Source: Microbacterium sufflavum (GTDB lineage Bacteria > Actinomycetota > Actinomycetes > Actinomycetales > Microbacteriaceae). From it: DNA of 64,000 nucleotides. This document shows, in pieces, positions 16,383 through 24,386 of this stretch. The stretch's first letter is position 1; each line of letters opens with the position of its first letter. The position numbers were made by a program, and so were the translations under genes. The stretch spans positions 310,001 through 374,000 of the forward strand of contig NZ_JAHWXK010000001.1 of assembly GCF_023091155.1 (NCBI RefSeq), in the 5' to 3' direction. Under the pieces are notes generated by a model. It saw only the letters and a program-made list of their open reading frames with translations. It did no database searches and had not been told where the DNA came from.

Positions 16383-17090
16383 TCAGTGCGGGGAGACGGT
16401 GGGCAGCAGGTCGCGCTGGGCGAGCGCGCCGCGCAGGGCGGTGACGTCGGCGAGCACGGCGTGGGCTCCCGCGCCGCTCAGGGCTGCGCGGTCGTGCGCG
16501 CCGGTGAGCACGCCCGCCACGAACCCGGCCCCGGCGCGGCGCCCGGACTGCACGTCGCTCACGGTGTCGCCGATCACCGCGACCGCGTCCACCGCCGAGG
16601 CCCCGCAGCGCAGCAGCGCGGCGAGCACGAGGTCGGGCGCCGGACGGCCACGACCCGCGTCCACGGGCGAGAGCGCCACGTCGACGAGGTCGCCCCATCC
16701 GAGCCCGTCGAGCAGCGCCTGCCGGGTCACTGGTGCGAATCCGGTGGTCAGGGCCACGGCGAGTCCGGCGTCCTTGAGCCCCTGGATCGCGTCCGCGGCC
16801 CCGGGGATCTCGGTCACGCCGTGTTCCGCGACGATCTCCGCATACGCGTCCTCGAACGCGGCGGTGGCGCGCTGCGCGGCGGCGAGGTCGCCGTCGGCGA
16901 GGTGCAGGAAGACGTCGAGCTTCGACTGCCCCATGGTGGCGCGCACGTGGTCGAGCGCTTCCTCCCACGGCAGCCACGCGGCCACCCCGGTGCGCTCGGC
17001 GGCGCGCTGGAACGCCTGCTCCACCACGCCGTCGTCGCGCACGGTGGTGCCGGCCATGTCGAGGACGACGAGTTCGATCGGAGTGGTCAT
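16383..17090 (-). CDS. phosphonatase-like HAD hydrolase (TIGR03351-like)
   Basis: 235 residues. Nucleophile Asp11 sits in DMAGTTV, where the usual second Asp is Ala, as in phosphonoacetaldehyde hydrolases. A helical cap (about residues 20-90) contains MGQSKLDV with Lys57, in the position of the Schiff-base lysine of PhnX. The motif IGDTVSDVQSGRRAGA near residue 180 completes the active site. The likely reaction is C-P bond cleavage of phosphonoacetaldehyde to acetaldehyde and phosphate. It is preceded by a coupled FAD oxidase (ATGA overlap). Confidence 0.85.
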   Translation of the reverse strand: MTTPIELVVLDMAGTTVRDDGVVEQAFQRAAERTGVAAWLPWEEALDHVRATMGQSKLDVFLHLADGDLAAAQRATAAFEDAYAEIVAEHGVTEIPGAADAIQGLKDAGLAVALTTGFAPVTRQALLDGLGWGDLVDVALSPVDAGRGRPAPDLVLAALLRCGASAVDAVAVIGDTVSDVQSGRRAGAGFVAGVLTGAHDRAALSGAGAHAVLADVTALRGALAQRDLLPTVSPH

Positions 17091-18226
17091 GGTGTTCCTT
17101 CCAGGGCGGGTGCCCGGCCGAGGGCCGAGGCGAGGGTGAGCTCGGCGAGTCCGAGCCCGCAGGTCATGCCGATGCCGGTGGTCGCGGCGATCACCAGGGT
17201 GCCGTCGTCGCCGCGGTCGACGAGGAACTCGCCGGGGGCCTTGGCGTACACGCCCTGCCACCGCTCGATCACGCGCGGCTCCGGCATGTCGAACAGCGCC
17301 AGAGCCTCCGCGAGGAACGCGGCGAACGCGGCCTCGGGCTGGAACGGCGCGGGAGCGGTCGCGGTCGCGTGCGAGTCGCCCAGGATCAGGGTGCCGTCGG
17401 GCAGCTGCGTGTACATCTGGTTGAGGTCGAGCGCGGCGAGGTCGGGGCGTTCGGCGTGTAGGCGCTCGCGCAGCGCCGCGGCCTGCGGGGTCGCGGCGAA
17501 CCGGCCGTAGCGGATGAGCGACCACCCGGTGAGCAGGGGCGCGTCGAGCGGTCGCGGGAGGGTCGCCGCGACCCGCATCATGTCGAGGGCGCAGCGGGCG
17601 ACACCGTGCCGCTCGGCGACCTCGGGCAGCAGCTGGTCGAGGTCGTGGTTCACGGCGACGACCACGACCCCGGCATCGATGCGACCGCGCGTGGTCTCGA
17701 CCCGTCCGTCGGCGAGGCGGGTCGCGGCGGTGCGGAAGCGGAAGTCCACGCCGTTCGCGGCGAGGTGGCGCACGATCGCGGCGGCCGCGGTGCGCGGATC
17801 GGTCTGCAGGTCGGCATCGATGAGCGCGCCACCGTGCAGCCCCTCCGCGCGCAGCGGTGCCCGGCGGCGCAGTTCGGCGCTGTCCAGCATCCGGATGCCG
17901 CCATCGTGCGCCGCGGCCTCCAGCACGTCCAGCTCGTCCCGGTGCCTGGCGGCCACGAGCGTGCCGGACTCGCGCAGCCAGAACCCGGCGTCGCGGGCGA
18001 GCCGCAGCCACAGTTCGCGCGAGGTGTCGGCGTAGCGCCGCGCGTCTCCGCCCTGGGCGCCGATGCACAGGTGCCCGAAGTTGCGCACGGTCGCACCGAC
18101 GGGCCGGTCGCTGCGGTCGAGCACGATCACGCGCAGCCCCCGGCGGACGGCGGCGTACGCGGCGCCGAGCCCCACGATGCCCGCACCGATCACGACCACG
18201 TCGGCGGTGTCGTTCGCGCGGGTCAT
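17087..18226 (-). CDS. FAD-dependent amine oxidoreductase of phosphonate catabolism (TIGR03364-like)
   Basis: 379 residues of the DAO/glycine-oxidase fold. A dinucleotide-binding N-terminus (VVVIGAGIVGLGAAYAAVRRGLRVIVLDR) precedes GATVRNFGHLCIG and a C-terminal FAD-contacting AATTGIGMTCGLGLAELT. Members of this family in phosphonate operons oxidatively deaminate 2-aminoethylphosphonate or its N-alkyl derivatives to phosphonoacetaldehyde (the PbfC-like reaction). It overlaps both neighbours by 4 nt. It feeds the HAD enzyme directly downstream. Confidence 0.85.
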   Translation of the reverse strand: MTRANDTADVVVIGAGIVGLGAAYAAVRRGLRVIVLDRSDRPVGATVRNFGHLCIGAQGGDARRYADTSRELWLRLARDAGFWLRESGTLVAARHRDELDVLEAAAHDGGIRMLDSAELRRRAPLRAEGLHGGALIDADLQTDPRTAAAAIVRHLAANGVDFRFRTAATRLADGRVETTRGRIDAGVVVVAVNHDLDQLLPEVAERHGVARCALDMMRVAATLPRPLDAPLLTGWSLIRYGRFAATPQAAALRERLHAERPDLAALDLNQMYTQLPDGTLILGDSHATATAPAPFQPEAAFAAFLAEALALFDMPEPRVIERWQGVYAKAPGEFLVDRGDDGTLVIAATTGIGMTCGLGLAELTLASALGRAPALEGTP

Positions 18227-19992
18227 CGGAACACCTTCCTCATCCACATCGCGAGACCCTCCACCGCGAGCACGGTCACCAGGGTCATCAGGACGATCGC
18301 GGTCACCGTCTCGTAGCGTGAGCCCTGGCTGGCGTTCAGCAGGTAGTACCCCACGCCGCCACCGCCGACGATGCCCAGGATGGTGGCGGCACGGATGTTG
18401 GTGTCGAGCATGTAGAAGCTGTGCCCGATCAGCGCCCTGGTCCCCTGCGGCACGGTGGCGGCCGCGTAGGTCTGCAGGCGGGTCGCACCGACCGCACGCA
18501 GTGCGCGCTCCGGTCCGCGGTCGACCTCTTCGAGGGAGTCGGCGATGAGCTTGCCCAGCAACCCGATGCCGCCGATCGCGAGCGCGATCACGCCGGCCTG
18601 GGCGCCCAGTCCCGTGATGACGACGAGCACGATCGCGAGGATGAGCTCCGGGATGCCGCGGATGCCGACGAGCAGCAGGCGCGCGGTCCCTCGCGCGGCT
18701 CCGTTCGGGGCGACGTTGCGGGCGGCGAGCGAGCCGAGCAGCAGGGAGGGCAGCAGGGTGAGCACGGTCGCGGCGAGCGCGATCGCGACGGTCTCGCGCA
18801 TGGCCTCCAGCATCGCGGGCGCGTCGTAGTTCCCGAACGACGGCGGCCAGAAGCGCGCGGCGACCTCGGGGAGCTTGGCCCAGAACGTGAAGAGGTCGAG
18901 CCAGGTGATCTGGCTCACCGCGACGCTGCCGATCACGACCAGGACGGCGGCGACCCCGGCGAGGGTGTGGCGCACGCGCTGCGCGGTCCAGGGGCGGCGG
19001 AGGGCGGTCTGCGGTGTCGCTGCCCACTCCGACCGGGCGGCGGTGGGCGCGGTCGTGCGGCGCAGCCGGGGGTGCACCAGGCGGTCCATCCAGGAGCGCG
19101 TCTGCCGCTGCTCGCCCAGCATGGCCCCGCGCACGAGGCTCGACACGACCTCCATCGCGATGCACAGCGCGAAGATCACGAGCGCGATGCCGAGACCCTT
19201 GCCGTAGTTGAGCGCCTTGAACGCGTACGACATCTCCAGACCGAGCCCTGCGACGCCGACGTAGCCGAGGACGACGCTGCCGCGCAGGTTGATGTCGTTG
19301 CGGTGCAGCACGGTCGCGACCCAGCTCGGCAGCACCTGCGGGAGGATGCCGGCGGTGAACTCCTGCAGCTTCGAGCCGCCCGCGGCCCGGATCGCCAGGC
19401 GCGGACCCTCGTCGATCTGCTCGATCGCGTCGGCGAACATCTTGGAGATCATGCCGATCGAGTGGATGCCGATCGCGAGGATGCCGGGCAGGGTGCCGAG
19501 CGAGAACATCAGCACGAACGCCATCGCGAGCACCACGTCGGGCAGGGCGCGGGTCAGCACGCCGACGAACCGCGCCGCGGCGCGCCAGCCCGTTCCCGGG
19601 GTGGTGTTGGAGGCGGCGAGGTAGGCGATCGGCACCGACAGCACCGCGGCGAGCAGGGTGCCCACGAGCACGAGGCCCACCGTCAGCGCGATGAGCCACA
19701 GGAGCTCGCCGGGCTCCGGGAAGGAGAGGCCGCCGACGCGGGCCAGGAAGTTCTGCGCGTTGCCCCAGCTCTGCACCATCGCGGGGATCGAGATGTCGAC
19801 GTCGCGCACCGCGAGCACACCGAGCACGACCAGCGCGACGAGCGTGAGTCCCGCGGCGATGCGCTCCGGCGAGGGCCGGCGCCGGGGCGCACGGGCCGCG
19901 ACGGTCGCCCCGCCCGAACCGGTGGGTGCGCCCCCGCGCGGTGCCGCGCCGCCGCGGGTGCCGGGCGCCGCCGCCGTGTCCAGGGCCGTCAT
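18223..19992 (-). CDS. phnE: phosphonate ABC transporter permease, two PhnE domains fused
   Basis: 589 residues, about twice the usual PhnE length. After a 40-residue Gly/Pro-rich N-terminus there are two binding-protein-dependent permease domains (about residues 75-290 and 340-589). Each carries an EAA-type loop (AIRAAGGSKLQEFTAGILPQVLPSW and ALRAVGATRLQTYAAATVPQGT). A single polypeptide therefore forms the whole channel that is usually a homodimer or PhnE1/PhnE2. It is coupled by 4-nt overlaps to phnC and the FAD oxidase gene. Confidence 0.92.
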   Translation of the reverse strand: MTALDTAAAPGTRGGAAPRGGAPTGSGGATVAARAPRRRPSPERIAAGLTLVALVVLGVLAVRDVDISIPAMVQSWGNAQNFLARVGGLSFPEPGELLWLIALTVGLVLVGTLLAAVLSVPIAYLAASNTTPGTGWRAAARFVGVLTRALPDVVLAMAFVLMFSLGTLPGILAIGIHSIGMISKMFADAIEQIDEGPRLAIRAAGGSKLQEFTAGILPQVLPSWVATVLHRNDINLRGSVVLGYVGVAGLGLEMSYAFKALNYGKGLGIALVIFALCIAMEVVSSLVRGAMLGEQRQTRSWMDRLVHPRLRRTTAPTAARSEWAATPQTALRRPWTAQRVRHTLAGVAAVLVVIGSVAVSQITWLDLFTFWAKLPEVAARFWPPSFGNYDAPAMLEAMRETVAIALAATVLTLLPSLLLGSLAARNVAPNGAARGTARLLLVGIRGIPELILAIVLVVITGLGAQAGVIALAIGGIGLLGKLIADSLEEVDRGPERALRAVGATRLQTYAAATVPQGTRALIGHSFYMLDTNIRAATILGIVGGGGVGYYLLNASQGSRYETVTAIVLMTLVTVLAVEGLAMWMRKVFR

Positions 19993-20816
19993 GCCACGCC
20001 CGCCGGGGTGGCTGCGTCGGCGAGCTCGACCTGCACGGCCGTGATCTCCGCGGTCGTCGTGGCCACACGTCCGTAGATCTCCATGACCTCCGCCTTGCTG
20101 AGGCCGTCGGTGGGGGTGTCGAGCACGACCTCGCCGTGCCTCAGCCCCACGATGCGGTCGGCCCAGCTGATGGCGAGGTCCACCTGGTGCAGGCTGCACA
20201 CCACGGTGAGCCCCTCGTCGGCGGCGATGCGGCGGATGAGGGCCATGACCTGCTCGCTGGACTCGGGGTCGAGCGAGGCGACGGGCTCGTCCGCGAGCAG
20301 GATGTCGGGCTTCTGCATGAGCGCACGGGCGATGGCCACGCGCTGCTGCTGTCCCCCGGAGAGGGTGTCGCTGCGCTGGTACGCCCGGTCGAGCAGCCCG
20401 ACCCGGTCGAGGTGTTCGAGAGCGGTCAGCCTCGCGCTGCGGGAGTAGCCCCAGAGCCCGAGGCGGGGGCCGCGCACGCGCGAGAGCGAGCCGGTGAGCA
20501 CGTTCTCCAGCACGGTCAGCGACGGCACGAGCTCGAACTGCTGGAAGATGAAGCCGACGCGGCTGCGCAGGTCGCGCAGCGCCCGACTGCGGAGCGCGGG
20601 GACCGCGGCGCCGAGCACGTCGACCGTGCCGGCGGTGGGCACCTCGAGCCCGTCGAGGTGTCGCAGGAGCGTCGACTTCCCTGAGCCGGACAGGCCGAGC
20701 AGCACCACGATCTCGCCGCGGGCCACGGTGAGCGACACGTCGCTCAGAGCCGTGGTGCTGCCGAAGGTCTTGGTCACGCCGTCGAGGCGGATGAGGGTGT
20801 CGGTGGCCGCGGTCAT
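19989..20816 (-). CDS. phnC: phosphonate ABC transporter ATP-binding protein
   Basis: 275 residues with a complete ABC ATPase. It has Walker A LGLSGSGKST (about 41-50), Q-loop IFQQFELVPSLTVLENVL, signature LSGGQQQRVAIARAL, Walker B ILLADEPVASLDP and H-loop CSLHQVDLA. It energises uptake through the fused permease. Between it and phnD lies an intergenic inverted repeat (20854-20923), so expression may be lower than that of phnD. Confidence 0.94.
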   Translation of the reverse strand: MTAATDTLIRLDGVTKTFGSTTALSDVSLTVARGEIVVLLGLSGSGKSTLLRHLDGLEVPTAGTVDVLGAAVPALRSRALRDLRSRVGFIFQQFELVPSLTVLENVLTGSLSRVRGPRLGLWGYSRSARLTALEHLDRVGLLDRAYQRSDTLSGGQQQRVAIARALMQKPDILLADEPVASLDPESSEQVMALIRRIAADEGLTVVCSLHQVDLAISWADRIVGLRHGEVVLDTPTDGLSKAEVMEIYGRVATTTAEITAVQVELADAATPAGVA

Positions 20817-20853
20817 GGCATCTCCTTGTCGTGCGGTCGGGTCGGGTGGGAGG

Positions 20854-20923
20854 CCCTTCGTCCCGCTGCGCTCGCTCAGGAACCGCAGTCGGGTTCCTGA
20901 GCGAGCGCCGGCGAGACGACGGG
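20854..20923. repeat. intergenic inverted repeat (REP-like) between phnD and phnC
   Basis: Perfect 15-bp arms GCTCGCTCAGGAACC (20870-20884) and GGTTCCTGAGCGAGC (20892-20906) enclose 7 nt. Imperfect symmetry extends to CCTTCGTCCCGC and GGCGAGACGACGG at the ends. GCTCGCTCAGG...CCTGAGCGAGC elements are common dispersed intergenic repeats in Microbacterium-like genomes. It may stabilise the phnD message 3' end. Confidence 0.7.
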
Positions 20924-20935
20924 CGTGTCAGGCCG

Positions 20936-21865
20936 TCAGGCCTTGCACTGCTCCGCTTCGGTCTCGGCGCAGATGTCGCGGATCAGGTCGTAGTACGCGT
21001 CGTCGACCGGCTTCGTGGCGTAGAACACGCTGCGGAACGCGTCGGAGTCGGCGCCGTCGATGCCCGCGGCGATGATGTCGTCGATCGTGACCTCGCCGAG
21101 CGCGTCGACGAGCTCCTGCGCGACCTCGTCCGGGAGGGACGAGGAGTAGACCAGGGGCGCACCGGGCACCATGGTCTCGTCGATCACCTTCACCTTGTCG
21201 GACTTCTCGACCTCGGAGTCCTCGGCGAACCCGACCTCGCACTCGACGCCCTCGCCGACCTTCTGCACGCTCACGTCGTGCTTGCCCGCGAAGACCGGCG
21301 TGATGTCGGCCTGGGGGTCGATGCCCGCCTCGAGCAGGTTGTAGGAGGGGAAGAGGTAGCCGGAGGTCGACGACGGGTCGACGAAGCAGACCTTCTTGCC
21401 GGCGAAGTCCTTCAGGCTGGTGATGTCGCTGTCGGCGGGGACGATCGCCTGCGAGTAGTAGCCGGGCTCCTGGCCCTCCTCGGTGATGATCGACGAGATG
21501 GGCGTGAGCTTCGCGCCGTTGTTGGTGGCGGTCACGTAGGTGAAGCCGGAGAACGACGCGACGTCGACCTTCCCGGCGACGGCGGCCTCGATCAGCGCGG
21601 CGTAGTCGGTGGACTCGTGGTACTCGACGGTCTTCCCGGTGACCTCGGCGATGTAGTCCATCAGGGGCTGGTAGTTGGTCTCGGTGTCGACCGAGTCGGG
21701 CACGACGCCGAAGACCAGCGTGTTCTCGTCGACGGCGAACCCGCTCGCGCCGGCGGACTGTGCGTCGCCGGGGGCGTCGGTGGCCTCGGCCGTTCCGGCA
21801 CAGGCGGCGAGGCCGAGCGCGAGGATCGCAGCGCCGGCGAGGGCGGGGAGAGCACGGAGCTTCAT
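20936..21865 (-). CDS. phnD: phosphate/phosphonate ABC transporter substrate-binding lipoprotein
   Basis: 309 residues. A lipobox LGLAACAG marks Cys21 as the lipidated residue. The mature protein is a PhnD-type periplasmic-binding fold: LVFGVVPDSVDTETNYQPLMDYIAEVTGKTVEYHESTDY, the anion-binding loop DPSSTSGYLFP, and GKHDVSV. It is the first gene of the phn operon and is divergent from the GntR regulator. The 169-nt gap carries the likely operators. The presence of separate catabolic genes indicates an aminoalkylphosphonate ligand. Confidence 0.92.
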   Translation of the reverse strand: MKLRALPALAGAAILALGLAACAGTAEATDAPGDAQSAGASGFAVDENTLVFGVVPDSVDTETNYQPLMDYIAEVTGKTVEYHESTDYAALIEAAVAGKVDVASFSGFTYVTATNNGAKLTPISSIITEEGQEPGYYSQAIVPADSDITSLKDFAGKKVCFVDPSSTSGYLFPSYNLLEAGIDPQADITPVFAGKHDVSVQKVGEGVECEVGFAEDSEVEKSDKVKVIDETMVPGAPLVYSSSLPDEVAQELVDALGEVTIDDIIAAGIDGADSDAFRSVFYATKPVDDAYYDLIRDICAETEAEQCKA

Positions 21866-21923
21866 GGTGGACCTTTCAGGGTGGGAGGGGTGATCCTCGA
21901 CGACTCTGACAGGCCCGGTCTTC

Positions 21924-21939
21924 AGATGTATACCTATCT
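21924..21939. promoter_or_regulatory. candidate GntR operator/promoter of the phn operon
   Basis: AGATGTATACCTATCT contains GTATAC and gives TATACA on the minus strand as a possible -10 for phnD. A related sequence, TGTACCTAT, overlaps the GntR gene's own promoter at 22027-22034. The shared TGTA..CCTAT core suggests that both are regulator sites. Weak symmetry only. Confidence 0.4.
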
Positions 21940-22034
21940 CGGAAGAGTTCAGGGCGCGTTCACCCGCCATTCGCCTGGGTGAACACTCACCGACCATCCG
22001 CGGCCTCCGCCCGATGGCGAAGTAATGTACCTAT

Positions 22035-22778
22035 GTGGCCGAAGCTGTGTACACCCAGATCGCCGACGACCTGCGCGCCCGGATCACCGACGGCACGCTG
22101 CGCCCCGGCGACGACGTACCCACCGAGGCCGAGCTCGCCGAGCGCTGGCACACCTCCCGCGGCCCGATCCGCAACGCGCTCGCGGCGCTGCGCGCCGAGG
22201 GGCTGATCGAGACCGGTCGCGGACGCCCGGCGCGCGTCGTCGCGCGCAAGGCGAACCAGGCGGTCGACGTGTCAGTGCCGTTCACGCGCTGGGCGCGCGA
22301 GCTCGGCGTGACCCCCGGCGCCGAGACGCAGGAGCTCAGCCTGCGCCGCGCCGGCGACCTGGGTCCCGCGCTCGGCGTGGGGCGCGACGACACCATCGTC
22401 CGCGTCGTCCGCCTGCGCCTCCTCGACGGGCGGCCGACCATGCTGGAGCGCCTCGCCTACACCGAAGACGTCGGGCGTCGGCTGTTCGAGGTCGATCTGG
22501 ACGAGGTCTCGATCACCGAGTACCTGGCCTCCCTCGGGCATCCGATCGTCACGCTGCGGCACGAGATCGATGCGGTCGCAGCCGACGAGCAGGACGCGAG
22601 CCTGCTGCGGGTTCCGCGGGGCGCACCGATCCTGCGACTCACGCGCACGTCGCGCGACGCCGACGGACGCGTCTTCGAGGCCTCGGAGGACCGCTACCTC
22701 AGCGAGGTGGTCCGGTTCACGGTGGCGGCGTCCGGCATCTCGACCGATGGGCACTTCATGCGCGCTGTGGGTGCGTGA
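22035..22778 (+). CDS. GntR family regulator with UTRA domain (PhnF-like)
   Basis: 247 residues. The winged helix is residues 3-68 (YTQIADDLRARITDGTLRPGDDVPTEAELAERWHTSRGPIRNALAALRAEGLIETGRGRPARV). The UTRA ligand domain is about 90-240. It is divergent from phnD, so it most likely represses phosphonate uptake and catabolism until an effector binds. The GTG start at 22035 has TAATGT at 22023-22028, 6 nt upstream, so the transcript should be leaderless; an out-of-frame ATG at 22033 was not used. Confidence 0.9.
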   Translation: MAEAVYTQIADDLRARITDGTLRPGDDVPTEAELAERWHTSRGPIRNALAALRAEGLIETGRGRPARVVARKANQAVDVSVPFTRWARELGVTPGAETQELSLRRAGDLGPALGVGRDDTIVRVVRLRLLDGRPTMLERLAYTEDVGRRLFEVDLDEVSITEYLASLGHPIVTLRHEIDAVAADEQDASLLRVPRGAPILRLTRTSRDADGRVFEASEDRYLSEVVRFTVAASGISTDGHFMRAVGA

Positions 22779-23017
22779 GGAGAGGGATTCGGCCGCAGGG
22801 GAAAGGGCCCGGAAACAGATTCGCGATCGCGGGCACGGGAGTGTTCAGAAGCCAGAAAGATCGCGCCCGCGATCGCAGCGCTGGGGACGCTTTATCTGGG
22901 GAGCTTTCAGCATATGCCGGTACGAATTGGGCTCTGAAGTGCCGAAAGTCGAGACCTTTTTAGACTTTCGTCTAGGTCTGTTCGTGCACACGCAGCGCAC
23001 TCTGCCACTGTAGCGCC
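22779..23017. other. 239-nt AT-richer gap between convergent genes
   Basis: No coding frame is supported here. The stretch is less GC-rich than its surroundings and contains the nested hairpin annotated at 22943-22979. Confidence 0.5.
22943..22979. terminator. nested hairpin, probable bidirectional terminator
   Basis: CGAAAGTC (22943-22950) is complementary to GACTTTCG (22963-22970). Alternatively AGACCT (22952-22957) plus TAGAC pairs with GTCTA and AGGTCT (22974-22979). The T-run TTTTT lies inside. The two folds are mutually exclusive. It lies between convergent gntR and the kinase gene. Confidence 0.5.
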
Positions 23018-24160
23018 TCAGGCCACCGGCAGTGCGGCCGACACGAGCCAGTGCCCGTCGACCTCCCCCGCGCTGAACTCACCGCTCGCGCCCATGACGC
23101 GCTCGGCCATGCGGCCGAGGCCCGTGCGACTCGACGAGAGCTCGCGGCGGGGCGTGGTCGGAAGGGGACTGCGCAGGGTCAGGTGCGCGGTGTCGTCGTC
23201 CACGGCGAGACGGATCTCGACCGTGCCCTCGCCGGCGTACTTCAAGATGTTGGTGGCGGACTCGCGCACGATGCGCGCCAGCACGATCTCCACGGCGCGC
23301 GGGATGCGCTCGTCGCCCGGGTCGCCTTCGCACACCACCGTGTGCCCGGCGGCCGCGAACTCGGTGCGTGCTTCGTCGATCGCCGCGACGAGGTCGCCCG
23401 TCGGCATGCCTGCCGACCGGGGCCCGTCGTCGGCCAGCTCGATCACGAACCGGAGATCGGTCATGGCCTTGCGCGCGGCCACCCGGATGGCCTCACGCGA
23501 ATCGTCACTGGTTCCGGGGTCCTCGAGCATCTGCACGTGCAGCGACACCACCGTGAGGTGGTGCGCGATGCTGTCGTGCAACTCGCCGGCGATCCATCGC
23601 CGCTCGGCGAGCACTGCTTCGCGTTCCTGTTCGGCCGCTGCCTCGAGCTGACGCTCCAGGCGGCTGCCGCGTGCGAACGCGATCCGCAGCGCGAAGCCGA
23701 CGGCTCCCGCGACAGCGGCGAAGACGAGGTAGATGGCGACGTTCACGCCGGCGTCGGCGTCGCGCATGGCGACGACGGCGGCAGCGACGAGGAACGCGCC
23801 GGTGTACGACAGGATCAGCGAGGTCCAGCCGAGTCGCATGACCAATCCGGCCGCGACAGCGGCGGCGGTCAGGACCTGGTACTCGGTTCCTGCCAGAAAG
23901 GAGAGCGCGAACACGACGCCGAGGGCGCATGTCGCGATGAGGGGCTTCCAGAGATAAAGGGCGAAGACTGCCGTCGAAGAAATGCTCACCACGAGGACGG
24001 CCGGGTTCACACCCGGAGTCACGACGAGGCCGATCAGATCGACGGCGATAGTGATGGAGATGATCACCAGAACGACGATGCGTTCGATAGCGGTGAGTTT
24101 CTCACCTCGGACCAGCCGGAGTGTATCCGCAGACCCGCGAATCGAATGGTCGAAGGCCAT
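23018..24160 (-). CDS. NarL-type sensor histidine kinase
   Basis: 380 residues. Five or six membrane helices occupy residues 25-162. A coiled segment leads to the HisKA_3 box WIAGELHDSIAHHLTVVS with phosphoacceptor His195, then a HATPase_c domain (RESATNILKYAGEG, GLGRMAERV). There is no large sensor domain, so the signal is probably sensed in or at the membrane. It is preceded by AGGAG and lies 29 nt after a 15-residue peptide gene. The cognate regulator is divergent at 24387. Confidence 0.9.
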   Translation of the reverse strand: MAFDHSIRGSADTLRLVRGEKLTAIERIVVLVIISITIAVDLIGLVVTPGVNPAVLVVSISSTAVFALYLWKPLIATCALGVVFALSFLAGTEYQVLTAAAVAAGLVMRLGWTSLILSYTGAFLVAAAVVAMRDADAGVNVAIYLVFAAVAGAVGFALRIAFARGSRLERQLEAAAEQEREAVLAERRWIAGELHDSIAHHLTVVSLHVQMLEDPGTSDDSREAIRVAARKAMTDLRFVIELADDGPRSAGMPTGDLVAAIDEARTEFAAAGHTVVCEGDPGDERIPRAVEIVLARIVRESATNILKYAGEGTVEIRLAVDDDTAHLTLRSPLPTTPRRELSSSRTGLGRMAERVMGASGEFSAGEVDGHWLVSAALPVA

Positions 24161-24189
24161 GGTTCACTATCTCCTATTCGCCAGGTACT

Positions 24190-24237
24190 CTAGCGGACGA
24201 GACCAAAGAACTTGCTAACCTGCTGCCAGAAAGTCAT
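24190..24237 (-). CDS. 15-residue amphipathic peptide MTFWQQVSKFFGLVR
   Basis: A frame of 15 codons with an excellent Shine-Dalgarno, GGAGGTGA, spaced 6 nt from ATG 24237. The stop at 24190 is 29 nt before the kinase ATG, so the two are almost certainly on one message. The peptide alternates bulky hydrophobic (F, W, V, L) and polar residues and is cationic (K, R), like phenol-soluble-modulin or peptide pheromone forms. It lies in an AT-richer patch. A signalling or membrane-active role for the adjacent kinase is inference. It is too short for standard gene callers. Confidence 0.6.
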   Translation of the reverse strand: MTFWQQVSKFFGLVR

Positions 24238-24323
24238 TACGTTCACCTCCATTTTGTAGTCGTTTGTCGATGTCTGTATTCATCTTCTCGACGACGCTGA
24301 GCGCGCACATCTGTCTTGAGTCC

Positions 24324-24345
24324 AGACCTCGATGGCCAAAGGTCT
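24324..24345. promoter_or_regulatory. inverted repeat AGACCT-N10-AGGTCT, candidate response-regulator site
   Basis: It is located between the divergent peptide-kinase unit and the regulator gene, just upstream of the expected -35 of the regulator promoter (-10 TAGGCT at 24375-24380). The same 6-bp arms recur downstream of the kinase at 22952-22979. Confidence 0.4.
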
Positions 24346-24386
24346 ACAGCGCGGATCCGCGGGTGCAGCGCGGTTAGGCTTCCTCC

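Noticed and set aside
24238..24282. 22-codon frame MNTDIDKRLQNGG... overlapping the peptide RBS
   Set aside because: It has no Shine-Dalgarno and overlaps the better-supported 15-residue frame in another frame.
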